In this document: positions 43,093-52,242 of the stretch, piece by piece
Layout of the letters: each line of letters begins with the position of its first letter
How positions within the stretch are numbered: position 1 is the stretch's first letter
NCBI RefSeq assembly: GCF_030695525.1
Contig: NZ_JAUYSS010000063.1
Coordinates: 1-53,400, forward strand
Direction of reading: 5' to 3'
DNA length: 53,400 nucleotides
Origin: Daejeonella sp.
Lineage (GTDB): Bacteria; Bacteroidota; Bacteroidia; Sphingobacteriales; Sphingobacteriaceae
Notes under the pieces: generated by a model
Told to the model about the DNA's origin: nothing
The model's input: the letters and a program-made list of their open reading frames with translations, nothing else
The model's database searches: none
Made by a program: the position numbers and the translations under genes

Positions 43093-44445
43093 TCAACTCT
43101 CCATTCTCAACTCTCCACTACCCACCAGTTCCTCCGGAAAAACAATCGAAAACGTTGTTCCCTCAGAAATCTCAGAAATGATTTCAATGTTGATCTGGTG
43201 ATAGTCGGCAATACTTTTTACAATCGATAGTCCGAGGCCATAACCGGCAGATTCTTCAGATTTATTAGCCTTCTGAAACCGATTGAAGATAGTCCCGATT
43301 TCATCTTCAGGAATGCCGATACCGGTATCAGTGATATTAACTTCATAAGAACCATCTGGATTTAATTGGTCCCAGATCCGGATGCTCCCATTAGGCTTAT
43401 TATACCTGATCGCATTGTTCACCAAGTTATAAACTAACTGGAACAACAAATCGCGGTTAATGTTAATGAGTAAAAGCTGTTTTGAAATGTTTGTCTCCAG
43501 ACTGATCTCCCTTTCACTTAACCTATGATTAATCTCATCCAACACATCATCAAACAATTCGGCCACCCTTACCGATTCCTTTTTACTGAACTGTTCGTTT
43601 TCAATTCTGGAAATCAGAAGTAATGAATGTACAATGCGTTTGAGCCGGTTCAGGGTTCTTTGCATTCCGATCAGCCGTAACTGCACCAGTTCTGATAGTT
43701 CCGGCTCTCCCATCAGGTTTTCAATTTTGTTCTGAAGTATACCTATAGGTGTCATTAATTCGTGAGATGCATTTGCAGTAAATTCCCTCTCTTTTTCAAA
43801 AGCTTCATGAATTTGTTGCATCAGACTGATCAGTGAAGTATCCAGGTATTGAAAATCAGTAGTTGTGGTTTTAACCGGGATTGAATTTTCATTAAAGGGG
43901 AATTTCCTGTTCCTGATTTTAGTATTGATGATTTCACCCAATGGCTTAAGAAGGTAGCGTGTATAAAACAGATCTATGATCAGGGTGATCAGAATCAAAG
44001 CCAGAAGCACATAAGTTGCGATTCGTTGCAAAGGCCGGTTATACTGATCGATGGTATCAATGGTCTTGCCAACTTCCATCAGGTAAGTGCCGCTGTCGGC
44101 CGGAAAAGAATAGGTTAAAACCCTGTAATCCAGAGTATCCTGTTCAATAATTCGTTCATCGGTATAAATGGTATCAATCTTAAAACCGCTGGCCACGGGC
44201 TCAAGGGAGATATATTCTTCTTTCAGCATGGTATAGCTACCATAGCTTTCTTCGCCTTGCAGGTACGATTCAACCCCGTTTCTGGATACCACTTCAAGAA
44301 CTTTTTCCTGCTGCTGCCTGAGGTAATAATCAGTATAGGTCCTGGCAATTCCTTCAATCAGATAGGGAAGTGTGAGTACAAAAAGCAATACGATGGCAAG
44401 CTTTGACAGCGTAATAAATAGGGTAAGCTTGCTGATTAATTTCAT
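43093..44445 (-). CDS. Sensor histidine kinase (HisKA/HATPase, OmpR-partner type)
   Basis: 450 residues. TM1 at about 8-30, a periplasmic sensor of ~110 residues, TM2 at about 142-160, then HisKA with H228 (NASHELMTPIG) and the ATPase domain with N-box (VNNAIRYN), DTGIGIPE and GYGLGLS. It phosphorylates the OmpR-type regulator, whose gene overlaps by 4 nt. The last residues (ELRMES) are encoded by a short tandem repeat, so the C-terminus may vary among strains. Layout like CusS/ArlS-type kinases; the signal is unknown. Confidence 0.92.
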   Translation of the reverse strand: MKLISKLTLFITLSKLAIVLLFVLTLPYLIEGIARTYTDYYLRQQQEKVLEVVSRNGVESYLQGEESYGSYTMLKEEYISLEPVASGFKIDTIYTDERIIEQDTLDYRVLTYSFPADSGTYLMEVGKTIDTIDQYNRPLQRIATYVLLALILITLIIDLFYTRYLLKPLGEIINTKIRNRKFPFNENSIPVKTTTTDFQYLDTSLISLMQQIHEAFEKEREFTANASHELMTPIGILQNKIENLMGEPELSELVQLRLIGMQRTLNRLKRIVHSLLLISRIENEQFSKKESVRVAELFDDVLDEINHRLSEREISLETNISKQLLLININRDLLFQLVYNLVNNAIRYNKPNGSIRIWDQLNPDGSYEVNITDTGIGIPEDEIGTIFNRFQKANKSEESAGYGLGLSIVKSIADYHQINIEIISEISEGTTFSIVFPEELVGSGELRMES

Positions 44446-45119
44446 TTAATTCTGATTTTATATCCTACACCCCTGACCGTTTCCAGCCATTCAACCGGTC
44501 CAAAAGCGCTCAGTTTTTTGCGAATATTTTTGATGTGGACATCAATGTAGTTAGAATCGTAATCATCATCCGTAAAGGTTCCCCAAATATGCTCGCTTAA
44601 CTGCATCCTTGTGAGCACCCTGTTTTTGTGCAGTAGCAGGTAGCTGAGCAGGTCAAATTCCTTACGGGTCAGTTCAATCTCCGTTCCGGAATGACTAACT
44701 ATCCGCTTCTGAAGATCGATTTTAAATTCGCCAAGGTCAAGTTCATGGGTATTGACATTAAACTTTCTTCGGGATATAGCCTGCATTCTGGATTGCAATT
44801 CGAGCAGGGAAAAAGGTTTGGGCAGATAATCATCAGCTCCCAGATCCAAACCAACAATGCGATCTTCTATATTTCCTCTGGCTGTAAGAATGATGTATGC
44901 CGCGTCAGGATTTAATTTTTTTGCTTCCTGCAATACCTTTAATCCATCGAGGTCGGGTAGACCAAGATCCAGTAAAATAAAATCATAAGGATTCACTCCA
45001 AGCATTTCCAGTCCCTTACGTGCAGTATGTGCAAGGTCACAGATGTAAAATGCTTTTTTAAGAAACGCTTCGACTTCATAAGCCAGCGTCTTTTCGTCTT
45101 CAATCAGTAGTACTTTCAA
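44442..45119 (-). CDS. OmpR-family response regulator
   Basis: 225 residues. Receiver domain with D51 (DFILLDLGLPD), EDE near the N-terminus and K near the last strand (YLPKPFS). Winged-helix output domain at about 128-222 (LTRKEFDLLSYLLLHKNRVLTRMQLSEHIWG...VRGVGYKI). It pairs with the kinase below it (4-nt overlap). It starts 1 bp after the preceding outer-membrane protein gene, which is probably part of its own operon. Confidence 0.93.
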   Translation of the reverse strand: MKVLLIEDEKTLAYEVEAFLKKAFYICDLAHTARKGLEMLGVNPYDFILLDLGLPDLDGLKVLQEAKKLNPDAAYIILTARGNIEDRIVGLDLGADDYLPKPFSLLELQSRMQAISRRKFNVNTHELDLGEFKIDLQKRIVSHSGTEIELTRKEFDLLSYLLLHKNRVLTRMQLSEHIWGTFTDDDYDSNYIDVHIKNIRKKLSAFGPVEWLETVRGVGYKIRIK

Positions 45120-45120
45120 A

Positions 45121-45972
45121 TCAAAATTGGTAGTATAGACTTAAATTAAAAAATGAACGTGCTTTTTGTTTCGATTCAGAAACATTTTTGCCTAATGTTG
45201 AAACCTGTAATCCGCTTTCGATCAGATAATTGCTCCGATTATAACCCAGCAAAAAATTCATATTATACGAGATCATATCGAAGCTGCTCGCATCACGGGT
45301 AATTCTATAGCTTAGCTCCCGGTTTGATGGATGGGAATCGAAAGCCATCGGATTCTCAGGCCGGTCGCGCCTCACAATATATTCTTCCAGGTAATGAAGT
45401 GTGCCACCTACTACTTCAATACCCGGCTCAAAGGAAATAAAATCATTCTTACTGAATAAACTTCCGAGATTTAATGCTTTTGAAGCACTGAAGGACATGA
45501 ATAAATCACGCTGAGTACCAAAGGCATAATAGGTATTCAACCCGGTTTTAAAAATTTTCAGGTCGTAAACCAATGATGCACTTAGTGTATTTTCATTTGC
45601 AGCACCCAAAAGCGGAGAGTTCCTGGCAAAAAAAGAACGGCTATACCCAAGCGCAGCATTGAAATTTTTTGAAATATCAACTTCAAATCCAGTTGACAGA
45701 TCAAACTCGGATATGGCCGGGCCACCTGCATTGGTTAGTTTATATGAACCAACAGAAAAATAAAGACCACTCTTTAATCGAAGAGAAGCATTGGTAAGAA
45801 CATAAGGTAATTTTTGCTCAGCAGTTTGTCCGTAATAATTGGCATTATTACCATAAATTCCGGCAAGGGTAAGAGTGGTCTGCCTTGCACCTTCTTCTGT
45901 GGAATCCCGCTGGGCATATGAATTTCCTGCAAAAAGCAACAAAGCTGCCAATGAAATGGTCCCTTTCTTCAT
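45121..45972 (-). CDS. Outer-membrane beta-barrel protein, unknown
   Basis: 283 residues with a signal peptide (MKKGTISLAALLLFAGNSYAQ). The mature part has alternating amphipathic strands (TLTLAGIYGNNANYYG; FMSFSASKALNLGSLF) and ends ...LSLYYQF, an aromatic C-terminal residue expected for a barrel inserted by Bam. Gene order (150-residue protein, this barrel, regulator, kinase) suggests it is co-transcribed with the two-component system, perhaps as its sensor accessory or target. Confidence 0.75.
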   Translation of the reverse strand: MKKGTISLAALLLFAGNSYAQRDSTEEGARQTTLTLAGIYGNNANYYGQTAEQKLPYVLTNASLRLKSGLYFSVGSYKLTNAGGPAISEFDLSTGFEVDISKNFNAALGYSRSFFARNSPLLGAANENTLSASLVYDLKIFKTGLNTYYAFGTQRDLFMSFSASKALNLGSLFSKNDFISFEPGIEVVGGTLHYLEEYIVRRDRPENPMAFDSHPSNRELSYRITRDASSFDMISYNMNFLLGYNRSNYLIESGLQVSTLGKNVSESKQKARSFFNLSLYYQF

Positions 45973-45993
45973 ATGAAATAAACTGAAACTCTA

Positions 45994-46446
45994 CTAATGA
46001 ATACCGCCAAATCCTTTCTTTGGCACCCTCATTGGAGGTCTTCTTATGGGTACACGGTCAGTTACTGCCTTAGGCTTCAATTTTGGTATTGAACGGGGTA
46101 CTTCCTTAATACCTGATTTCTCACGAATTCGTTGATTTTCAGCATTAATTTCCTGTATTCGCCTGATATCTTCCGGCCGCTTATCTCCCGGTTCATTTTC
46201 CCGGGGTTTGTTTCCACCCGGTCTGTTTCCCCCTTGCCGGTTATCTGCAGCCGGATGATCCTGTTCCTTTCTATCGCCTGTCCTTTTTATCGGAATAGTA
46301 TCCTGAAAAATCATCGGCAACCCTTCCACAGTAATCAATCTTACTGCTTTATCCACAATTTTCCCCTCCCCGGCATATAGTACAGACGGCAGCATCCCAC
46401 AAAAGGCAAACAGGGTAATTGTAAGATAAACAGCTATTAATTTCAT
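45994..46446 (-). CDS. Secreted low-complexity protein, unknown
   Basis: 150 residues. A signal peptide (to about residue 25) is followed by a charged, Pro/Arg/Gly-rich stretch (NRQGGNRPGGNKPRENEPGDKRPEDIRR) and a basic tail (RRPPMRVPKKGFGG). Likely disordered in the periplasm. It starts just after the terminator at 46455-46489 and runs into the barrel gene 21 bp downstream, so it is the first gene of the two-component operon. Confidence 0.65.
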   Translation of the reverse strand: MKLIAVYLTITLFAFCGMLPSVLYAGEGKIVDKAVRLITVEGLPMIFQDTIPIKRTGDRKEQDHPAADNRQGGNRPGGNKPRENEPGDKRPEDIRRIQEINAENQRIREKSGIKEVPRSIPKLKPKAVTDRVPIRRPPMRVPKKGFGGIH

Positions 46447-46454
46447 TTCCTGTA

Positions 46455-46489
46455 AAAATAACGAAAGTTTGCCTCATAATGAGGCAAAC
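46455..46489 (-). terminator. Terminator after the 46528 gene
   Basis: GTTTGCCTCAT (46467-46477) and ATGAGGCAAAC (46479-46489) form an 11-bp stem, followed on the minus strand by a T-rich run (complement of TAAAAATAACGAAA). It separates the Gly/Arg-rich protein gene from the two-component operon. Confidence 0.82.
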
Positions 46490-46527
46490 GATCATTCAAT
46501 ATAAAGGCAATATATATGATGGAAGCC

Positions 46528-46902
46528 TTAAAAGATCCGAACTCCGTTATTTACGCGGATATTTGTTCGGATATTTGGCTGGCTGATTTTCGTTCCTGCA
46601 CCCATTCTTGCTCCAGTACCAGTTCTTGTTCTAAACCCTGTTCCTGCTGTACCACCGGCATCAATACTTGTGCCCCTTCCACTGGAATTACAATCACCTC
46701 CCTGTCTGCGCTCTTTGCCTTTTACTCCTTCTGCAGGCCTTTGCCCTGTTCTCTGACCCTCAGCACCCATTGTTTGAGTTCCGGCCCCTCTTCCAGAACC
46801 TGACTGACCACCTCTACGCATGCCTCCACCTGTCTGGGAATACGCAGAGAAGCTTAATAGAAATACGATAAAAAATAAAATATATGTTCTCATGACTCTC
46901 AA
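46528..46902 (-). CDS. Secreted Gly/Arg/Thr-rich protein, unknown
   Basis: 124 residues, with a signal peptide (MRVMRTYILFFIVFLLSFSAYSQ) and then low-complexity Gly/Arg/Thr sequence (GGGMRRGGQSGSGRGAGTQT; TGFRTRTGTGARMGAGT) with one Cys. The antisense strand has a Cys-rich open frame, which is only the consequence of this repeat composition. Role unknown. It has its own terminator, so it is a separate transcript. Confidence 0.6.
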   Translation of the reverse strand: MRVMRTYILFFIVFLLSFSAYSQTGGGMRRGGQSGSGRGAGTQTMGAEGQRTGQRPAEGVKGKERRQGGDCNSSGRGTSIDAGGTAGTGFRTRTGTGARMGAGTKISQPNIRTNIRVNNGVRIF

Positions 46903-46974
46903 TTTTAGTGCGATTGTAAATAATACCTAAAGATTGGCAGCCAAGATGAAGACAAGATGAAATTTTAAAAAAAT

Positions 46975-48927
46975 TTATCTGAGTGAATTAATATATGCTG
47001 CTATTTTCAAACCATCTTCCTTTTTAACCTGCGGCATTGGTGGCATAGGGGTTGGATATTCGGGCCAGTTCTCAGGCTGAGGATTATGAATAAGCTGCAA
47101 AATTTTTTCGGGACTGTATTTTCGCTTAGCAATATCCTTAAATGAAGGGCCAACCAGTTTTCTATCGGGATTATGGCATGATAAACAGGTATAAGAGGCC
47201 ATCATCGATTTCAGATCATTGAACGTAGGCACCTTTTCGGATTGCTCAGGCTTTGTAGCTGACTTTTCATTAGAACCTGTCGATTTTTGCGGAACTCCGG
47301 TACTTTGTGTAGCCTTTTCAGGGATCAAAGCCGAATTTTTCGTGCTCAATTCAGAAATCGATAATTTTGGACCTTCCGGGATATTGTTCAGGGTATAATA
47401 GGCTGTGGGATGTACAAGTGAATAATAATTCTCCTTTTCACGGATTCCATCAAGCTTGATCGTATGAATATAATACCTGCGAAGATTATCCACTACAATC
47501 CTTGCTTTTAATCCGTCGGCAGAAAGTTTTACCCCTTTAATATTCAGGGTTTGGGTATTTACCGGCGGACTACCATAAACCGGCTGATATTTATAAATAT
47601 AACTTTCAACCGAATAGGAGGCCAGATCTTCCGCTGATTTGGGATCAGCGGGTTGGGTAAATTCAATCTCAAATCCATCAGGCATCGCCCTTACCGCCTT
47701 CATTTCAAATGGCATTTTATTGTTCCAAACCAGTCGCTCCAAACCTTCATTCGCTTCGCCGGCAGAACCCCAGCCCCTGTTTGTTTCACCAATAAATAAA
47801 GACCCGTCCCTTGCCCATGACATTCGCATCACCCCTGATCTGAACCCGGTTTTAAACACAAAGGATGCACCCTGATACTCTCCGTTAACCTTTTCCATAA
47901 AGACCCGCGATAACATACTCATGCCCTGATCACCAACCAGAATCTGACCTTCATAAGGCCCAAAATGTCCTTTTGGAATAGTGATTGGCTCGGAAGTTGA
48001 AATTCCCAGAATCCCGTAAGGAAGCCAGACAGCAGGCAATCGCAGTTCAGAAAACTCCTCTTTCATATCAAAAAGAGTCTTAAAATTCTCGTTGACAATA
48101 TTTTCGGGCTTTATGTAACGGCCCTTGTCATTCTTCGTTTTACGTGGATCAATTTTCGAATTGAACTGAGATTCTGTCAATTTAACAGGAGATTCAGGTC
48201 TGCCGGTCCAGGCTAAACCTGCCGGGTGTCCCATAAAATCACCTTTCTCAATTTTCCATAAAGCTCCTGAACCCATCCAGTCACCCTGGTTATCAGTATA
48301 GAAGAGTTCATTGTCCAAAAATCCCAGACCTGCCGGGGAGCGCATTCCGGTAGCCCAGGGTTGCATCTTACCATCTTCCGTGATACGCATTGCCCATCCT
48401 CTCCAGGGCACACGGCTTTCACCTCTCCACCATTCCTCACTGCCAAAAGCTACGTTCCCTGTCACAAAAAATGAACCGTCGGGAGCGATCTTTGGTCCGA
48501 AACTATATTCATGATAATGACCGGATAGCGGCCAGGAATAGACGGTTTCATACACATCCGCCTTCCCATCCAGATTCGTATCCAGCAGTTTAGTTAGTTC
48601 ACCTCTTTGGGCACAGTATAGTGCGCCATCCTTATAAGCCAGGCCCAGAACCTCATGCATACCCGAAGCAAATTTTCTGAAATATGGTCTGCTGCTTGTC
48701 GGATTCTCAACAATAAAAATATCCCCGCGACGGGTTGAAATTCCCAGATCACCATTTGGCAGGCTTACGAGCCCGCCGACTTCCAGGATAATCCCTTCTG
48801 GGGTAGCAACCTTCATAATTTTAAAGAAATCTTCCTCTTTAGGAGTTTCCTGTGCCCTGGCAGAAATACTGCATCCAAGCATTGAAATGAAAAGAACTGA
48901 ATGATATATATATTTTAGATGTTTCAT
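46975..48927 (-). CDS. Beta-propeller dehydrogenase-like protein with c-type cytochrome
   Basis: 650 residues. Signal peptide (to about 25), a six-bladed propeller-like N-terminal domain (about 30-400; LGLAYKDGALYCAQRGELTKLLDTNLDG; PAGLGFLDNELFYTDNQGDW) as in sorbosone/PQQ-type dehydrogenases, a linker domain, then a cytochrome c domain with C581LSCH585 (heme attachment) and a probable Met ligand in TPMPPMP (about 628-631). A periplasmic electron-transfer enzyme, likely of sugar or alcohol oxidation. It is 7 bp downstream of the DUF1080 gene, so the two form an operon. Confidence 0.85.
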   Translation of the reverse strand: MKHLKYIYHSVLFISMLGCSISARAQETPKEEDFFKIMKVATPEGIILEVGGLVSLPNGDLGISTRRGDIFIVENPTSSRPYFRKFASGMHEVLGLAYKDGALYCAQRGELTKLLDTNLDGKADVYETVYSWPLSGHYHEYSFGPKIAPDGSFFVTGNVAFGSEEWWRGESRVPWRGWAMRITEDGKMQPWATGMRSPAGLGFLDNELFYTDNQGDWMGSGALWKIEKGDFMGHPAGLAWTGRPESPVKLTESQFNSKIDPRKTKNDKGRYIKPENIVNENFKTLFDMKEEFSELRLPAVWLPYGILGISTSEPITIPKGHFGPYEGQILVGDQGMSMLSRVFMEKVNGEYQGASFVFKTGFRSGVMRMSWARDGSLFIGETNRGWGSAGEANEGLERLVWNNKMPFEMKAVRAMPDGFEIEFTQPADPKSAEDLASYSVESYIYKYQPVYGSPPVNTQTLNIKGVKLSADGLKARIVVDNLRRYYIHTIKLDGIREKENYYSLVHPTAYYTLNNIPEGPKLSISELSTKNSALIPEKATQSTGVPQKSTGSNEKSATKPEQSEKVPTFNDLKSMMASYTCLSCHNPDRKLVGPSFKDIAKRKYSPEKILQLIHNPQPENWPEYPTPMPPMPQVKKEDGLKIAAYINSLR

Positions 48928-48934
48928 ATCGGGA

Positions 48935-50383
48935 TCAGAATAAAATTGAATAGCTTAAACTCTTAACTGCAGCGATAATTAGTTCCTTTCGTCCATTTTG
49001 ATCTCGGATAATGGCCTTTGAACCGCCACTTTCATCCAAACGCAGGAAATAGGATTGATCATCTATCAGATAAAGGCCCTGGGATACTTCGGTAATATTG
49101 GCCGCCTCAGCCAGGCGGAAATACAGACCGGCCGGATTGTCTGAAAGAGTAATCTGTCGGGTAATTCCCTGTCCCTTTTCGAGCAATTTAATTGCATCAT
49201 TAACCGAAATACCATAAATAATATATTTAAAGGTTGGCCTGCCTTCTGCATCCAGCGCATAGCCTTTGGGGCGGTATCCAGTACCTGCAGTATCACTGAT
49301 CCAGGCAGATTGCCTGTTTGATAGTTTTGACAGTGATTGTGCGGGTTTACCAAAGCGCTGCACCATTCCCAATGGTCTTGAAGACCCGTCGCCACGATCA
49401 TGCCACATTGGTGTAGCATTTAAAAATCCACCTCTCCAGACCTGAATAATTGCCGAATTATCCATATCATAAGTATAATGAACCTTCTCAGGGCTTCCAA
49501 CAGATACCGCATGTACTACTCTCGGAGATCCCGGCAGATCCATAAAACTTCTTAAAATATAATTCTCTGAGGGCTCAATATGAATCGGATCTACAGAATT
49601 TCCATTTGCCTGAACTGCCTCTGCCGGCCTTGCATTCTCAAACCTGCTGATCTTAATATTGCGAAATGCTACAGCACCATGATCACCCTGAATGCGCAAT
49701 GGCCCGGATGCCGTCTCCCCATCAGCGATTGCTCCGCGTGTTGGTCCGGATAATTCAACATGATCATGAATGATTACCCCATTCAGTTCAACCTTCAGCA
49801 TCACTGCATTGGCCGTCTTTTTTCCATTTGAATCAAAGCGTGGTGCCTGAAAAGAAATCTTTAGTTTCTGCCACAGGCCAGGTGCGCGACTTGCATTTTG
49901 CCTGGGAGCATAACCCATATAACCTTTCTGCCCATCGGGTTTTGAATCATCCCAGCGCTCATAGATCCCTCCATTACTGCCCGATCTGATCGCGGTTGCA
50001 CCCCAGGTATCAATGAGCTGAATCTCATACCGACCCTGAAGGTAAATCCCTGAATTTGATTCTGAAGCCATCAGATATTCAAGCTCCAGATCGATATCAC
50101 CGAAATCCATAAGGCTGTACAAATCTTCTCCTTTCTGCTTGCTGTTGGGAAGATTAAGCAAAACTCCGGTTCCTTTTGTAAAATAAAGGGTATTGGCTTT
50201 ATTCAGATCTGCCTGAACACTACCTACAATCTGCCATGTTTTGGACGATTTCTTAAAGAAGGTAAGATCATTCATGCCTGGCTGAATTACCGACTGTCCG
50301 TAAAGCGTTTTTGAAAAACCAATACAGAGTAATATTGCGAGAGTTTTATACAATGTGTTTGAATATTTGAACGTGAAAATCAT
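48935..50383 (-). CDS. Secreted DUF1080 (3-keto-disaccharide hydrolase-like) protein
   Basis: 482 residues with a signal peptide (to about 30). The DUF1080 jelly-roll fills about 40-250 (DIDLELEYLMASESNSGIYLQGRYEIQLID; GPLRIQGDHGAVAFRNIKI). The C-terminal ~220 residues (HAVSVGSPEKVHYTYDMDNSAIIQVWRGGF) are of a kind seen beside or fused to cytochrome/propeller oxidoreductases. With the downstream cytochrome gene it likely acts on a sugar in the periplasm; the exact substrate is not evident. Confidence 0.85.
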   Translation of the reverse strand: MIFTFKYSNTLYKTLAILLCIGFSKTLYGQSVIQPGMNDLTFFKKSSKTWQIVGSVQADLNKANTLYFTKGTGVLLNLPNSKQKGEDLYSLMDFGDIDLELEYLMASESNSGIYLQGRYEIQLIDTWGATAIRSGSNGGIYERWDDSKPDGQKGYMGYAPRQNASRAPGLWQKLKISFQAPRFDSNGKKTANAVMLKVELNGVIIHDHVELSGPTRGAIADGETASGPLRIQGDHGAVAFRNIKISRFENARPAEAVQANGNSVDPIHIEPSENYILRSFMDLPGSPRVVHAVSVGSPEKVHYTYDMDNSAIIQVWRGGFLNATPMWHDRGDGSSRPLGMVQRFGKPAQSLSKLSNRQSAWISDTAGTGYRPKGYALDAEGRPTFKYIIYGISVNDAIKLLEKGQGITRQITLSDNPAGLYFRLAEAANITEVSQGLYLIDDQSYFLRLDESGGSKAIIRDQNGRKELIIAAVKSLSYSILF

Positions 50384-50546
50384 TTTCTAATTCTATTTAA
50401 CCGCGAAAGATAATAATGAAATATTAAATTGGGATTATTTGCTTAATTTTTTTCATAGAGGACGCTATGCAATAAAAGCAGAATCAATAAAAGTATCTAA
50501 AATTTAAAAGGCTAAATACGATATTTAAGCATTGAAACACTTAAAA

Positions 50547-51128
50547 TCAGGGTTTGAAAGATAAGTTTACAGCCAACAGTGCCTCCCTTAATTTGGGCAG
50601 GGAAGACGGACCCATTCCGTGAAATTTTAAAATTTCTGCTTCGCGATATTCTGAAAGCTGTTTCAAAATTTTTATCCCATTACTCTCCAATGCTCTTTTA
50701 GCAGGTGCTCCAAGGGAATCAGGAAACCCATCAATGCTTTTTGAGTTCTTTTTTCCCTTCGACTTCATTTTATCAAGGTTCTCCTGCACCCTGAATTTTA
50801 CAATCTTACTGATCAGATCATACGGGATTTCTCCGTCCATGGGAAACTGAATTGAGCCCTTTCCGCTTTCATAAACCGAGAGTTCCTGTTTAAAGACTGA
50901 GATCCCTGATGGTGCCGGATAAAATCCGATATGATTTTTAAATGCCCCAAAATGAACCAGGTTGCCATTTAAAACGATAGTAGGGAGCTGATACTTAATT
51001 GCCTCCTTTGCCTCTGGTGCTGCCTTCATTATTACCATCCTGACCTTTTGCAAAAGCTCCTGAACCTCTAAGGGATATAGTGAAATATATTCATCTATAG
51101 TTTCGGGTTTATGGTTAGAAGTTGTCAT
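50547..51128 (-). CDS. DUF1801/YdhG-like protein with an alpha-CTD-like tail
   Basis: 193 residues. The N-terminal part (1-120) fits the DUF1801 family: IDEYISLYPLEVQELLQKVRMVI, EAKEAIKYQLPTI and IGFYPAPSGI. The C-terminal ~70 residues (KRALESNGIKILKQLSEY...KFHGMGPSSLPKLREAL) are a helix-hairpin-helix of the RNA-polymerase alpha-CTD type that can bind DNA. DUF1801 proteins have been linked to iron and the Fra-type fold, but no activity is certain here. Its 5' flank has an AATTCGT tandem repeat. Confidence 0.82.
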   Translation of the reverse strand: MTTSNHKPETIDEYISLYPLEVQELLQKVRMVIMKAAPEAKEAIKYQLPTIVLNGNLVHFGAFKNHIGFYPAPSGISVFKQELSVYESGKGSIQFPMDGEIPYDLISKIVKFRVQENLDKMKSKGKKNSKSIDGFPDSLGAPAKRALESNGIKILKQLSEYREAEILKFHGMGPSSLPKLREALLAVNLSFKP

Positions 51129-51130
51129 AG

Positions 51131-51157
51131 GAATTGGTAATTCGTAATTCGTAATTA
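51131..51157. repeat. AATTCGT short tandem repeat
   Basis: The sequence between the DUF1801 start and the YihY gene stop reads as imperfect 7-8 bp units (AATTGGT, AATTCGT, AATTCGT, AATTAAT). It is one of several heptamer-type tandem repeats at gene edges in this window. Confidence 0.6.
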
Positions 51158-52090
51158 ATTATCTTTTATTTCAAGCAATTCAACAGAGAAGGCTTCTTTT
51201 ATGGTGCGGATAGTCTTTCCCTGGGCATCACTCAATACCTTGACAAAACATGCCCCATAGTATAAAATAATAGAGGAATAAAATACAAAGAGCAGGATAA
51301 GAACCATTGAACCGGATGCACCATAAATGGTGCCTATATTACTTTGGATAAGAAGATAACCCAATATCCATTTACCCAGATTAAATAGGATTGCGGTAAA
51401 TAGTGCTCCTCCAAAGGCAATATTCCACCTTGGCCTTCCAATGGTAAGAAATCTGAATAATACTGTAAACCAAATACTTACTGCTGATACAAAAATAATA
51501 TCATTGATCAGGTAGTAAAAAAAACTTTTGTCTACGCCTAGAATACCGCCCATATAATTTCCTAAAAACACCTGAATGCCTTCCAAAAATAATGCGGCTA
51601 AAAACAAAAAACCGGCAAGAAATATAATAATTAGTGAACGAAGCCGATACCTGATAGTAAAAAAGATACCTGATTTCGGACGGATACGAATATCCCAGAT
51701 CTGCTCCAGAGAGTTCTTAATCACATCAAAAAGTGTGGTGGCAACAAACATCAGAAACAAGAAGCCAAACACAGTGACATACCAGCTTTGATTCAAACCG
51801 CTGACTGCCTCCAAAACCCCCTCTACCTGACGGGCACTTCCTTTGCCCACAATATGGCCTAATCGGTTGATCAGCTCTGAACTCAGAACACCGGGATCAA
51901 CCCAGAGCCTGAAAAATTGTGTGAAAATAATGATTATTGGGGGCAGGGCAAAAGTTGTAAAAAAGGCAGTTGCTGCCGCCATCCGAAGCGGATCATTCAG
52001 TCTGAGAAGACTGATGGAACTTTTCATTTGTGAGAATAGTGCTGCAACCTTTTCAGCGAAACTCTGACCTTTTTGAATTTTCTTTGCCAA
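51155..52090 (-). CDS. YihY/BrkB-family membrane protein
   Basis: 311 residues with about six hydrophobic segments. Cytoplasmic N-terminal basic stretch (MAKKIQKGQSFAEKVAAL), then helices at about 36-58, 100-122, 148-172, 190-213, 225-248 and 255-280. The layout and the motifs AAATAFFTTFALPPI and GALFTAILFNLGKW are those of the YihY family. It was once called a ribonuclease BN, which is not its function. Role unknown. Confidence 0.88.
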   Translation of the reverse strand: MAKKIQKGQSFAEKVAALFSQMKSSISLLRLNDPLRMAAATAFFTTFALPPIIIIFTQFFRLWVDPGVLSSELINRLGHIVGKGSARQVEGVLEAVSGLNQSWYVTVFGFLFLMFVATTLFDVIKNSLEQIWDIRIRPKSGIFFTIRYRLRSLIIIFLAGFLFLAALFLEGIQVFLGNYMGGILGVDKSFFYYLINDIIFVSAVSIWFTVLFRFLTIGRPRWNIAFGGALFTAILFNLGKWILGYLLIQSNIGTIYGASGSMVLILLFVFYSSIILYYGACFVKVLSDAQGKTIRTIKEAFSVELLEIKDN

Positions 52091-52242
52091 GCTATAAAGA
52101 TAGCAAAATTGAAGTTATACGTTGTACGTTATTAGGTTGTACGCTCTGCAACTTTGTAAATTGGAATATTAGTAATCAAAGGATCAATTCATTTCAAATG
52201 AATAAGGATCTTATCTCAATACTTTGTACTCAATACTAAATA

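Noticed and set aside
46516-46803. Cys-rich 95-codon + strand frame
   Set aside because: It is the complement of the Gly/Arg-rich secreted gene at 46528-46902, and the Cys come from the repeat composition.
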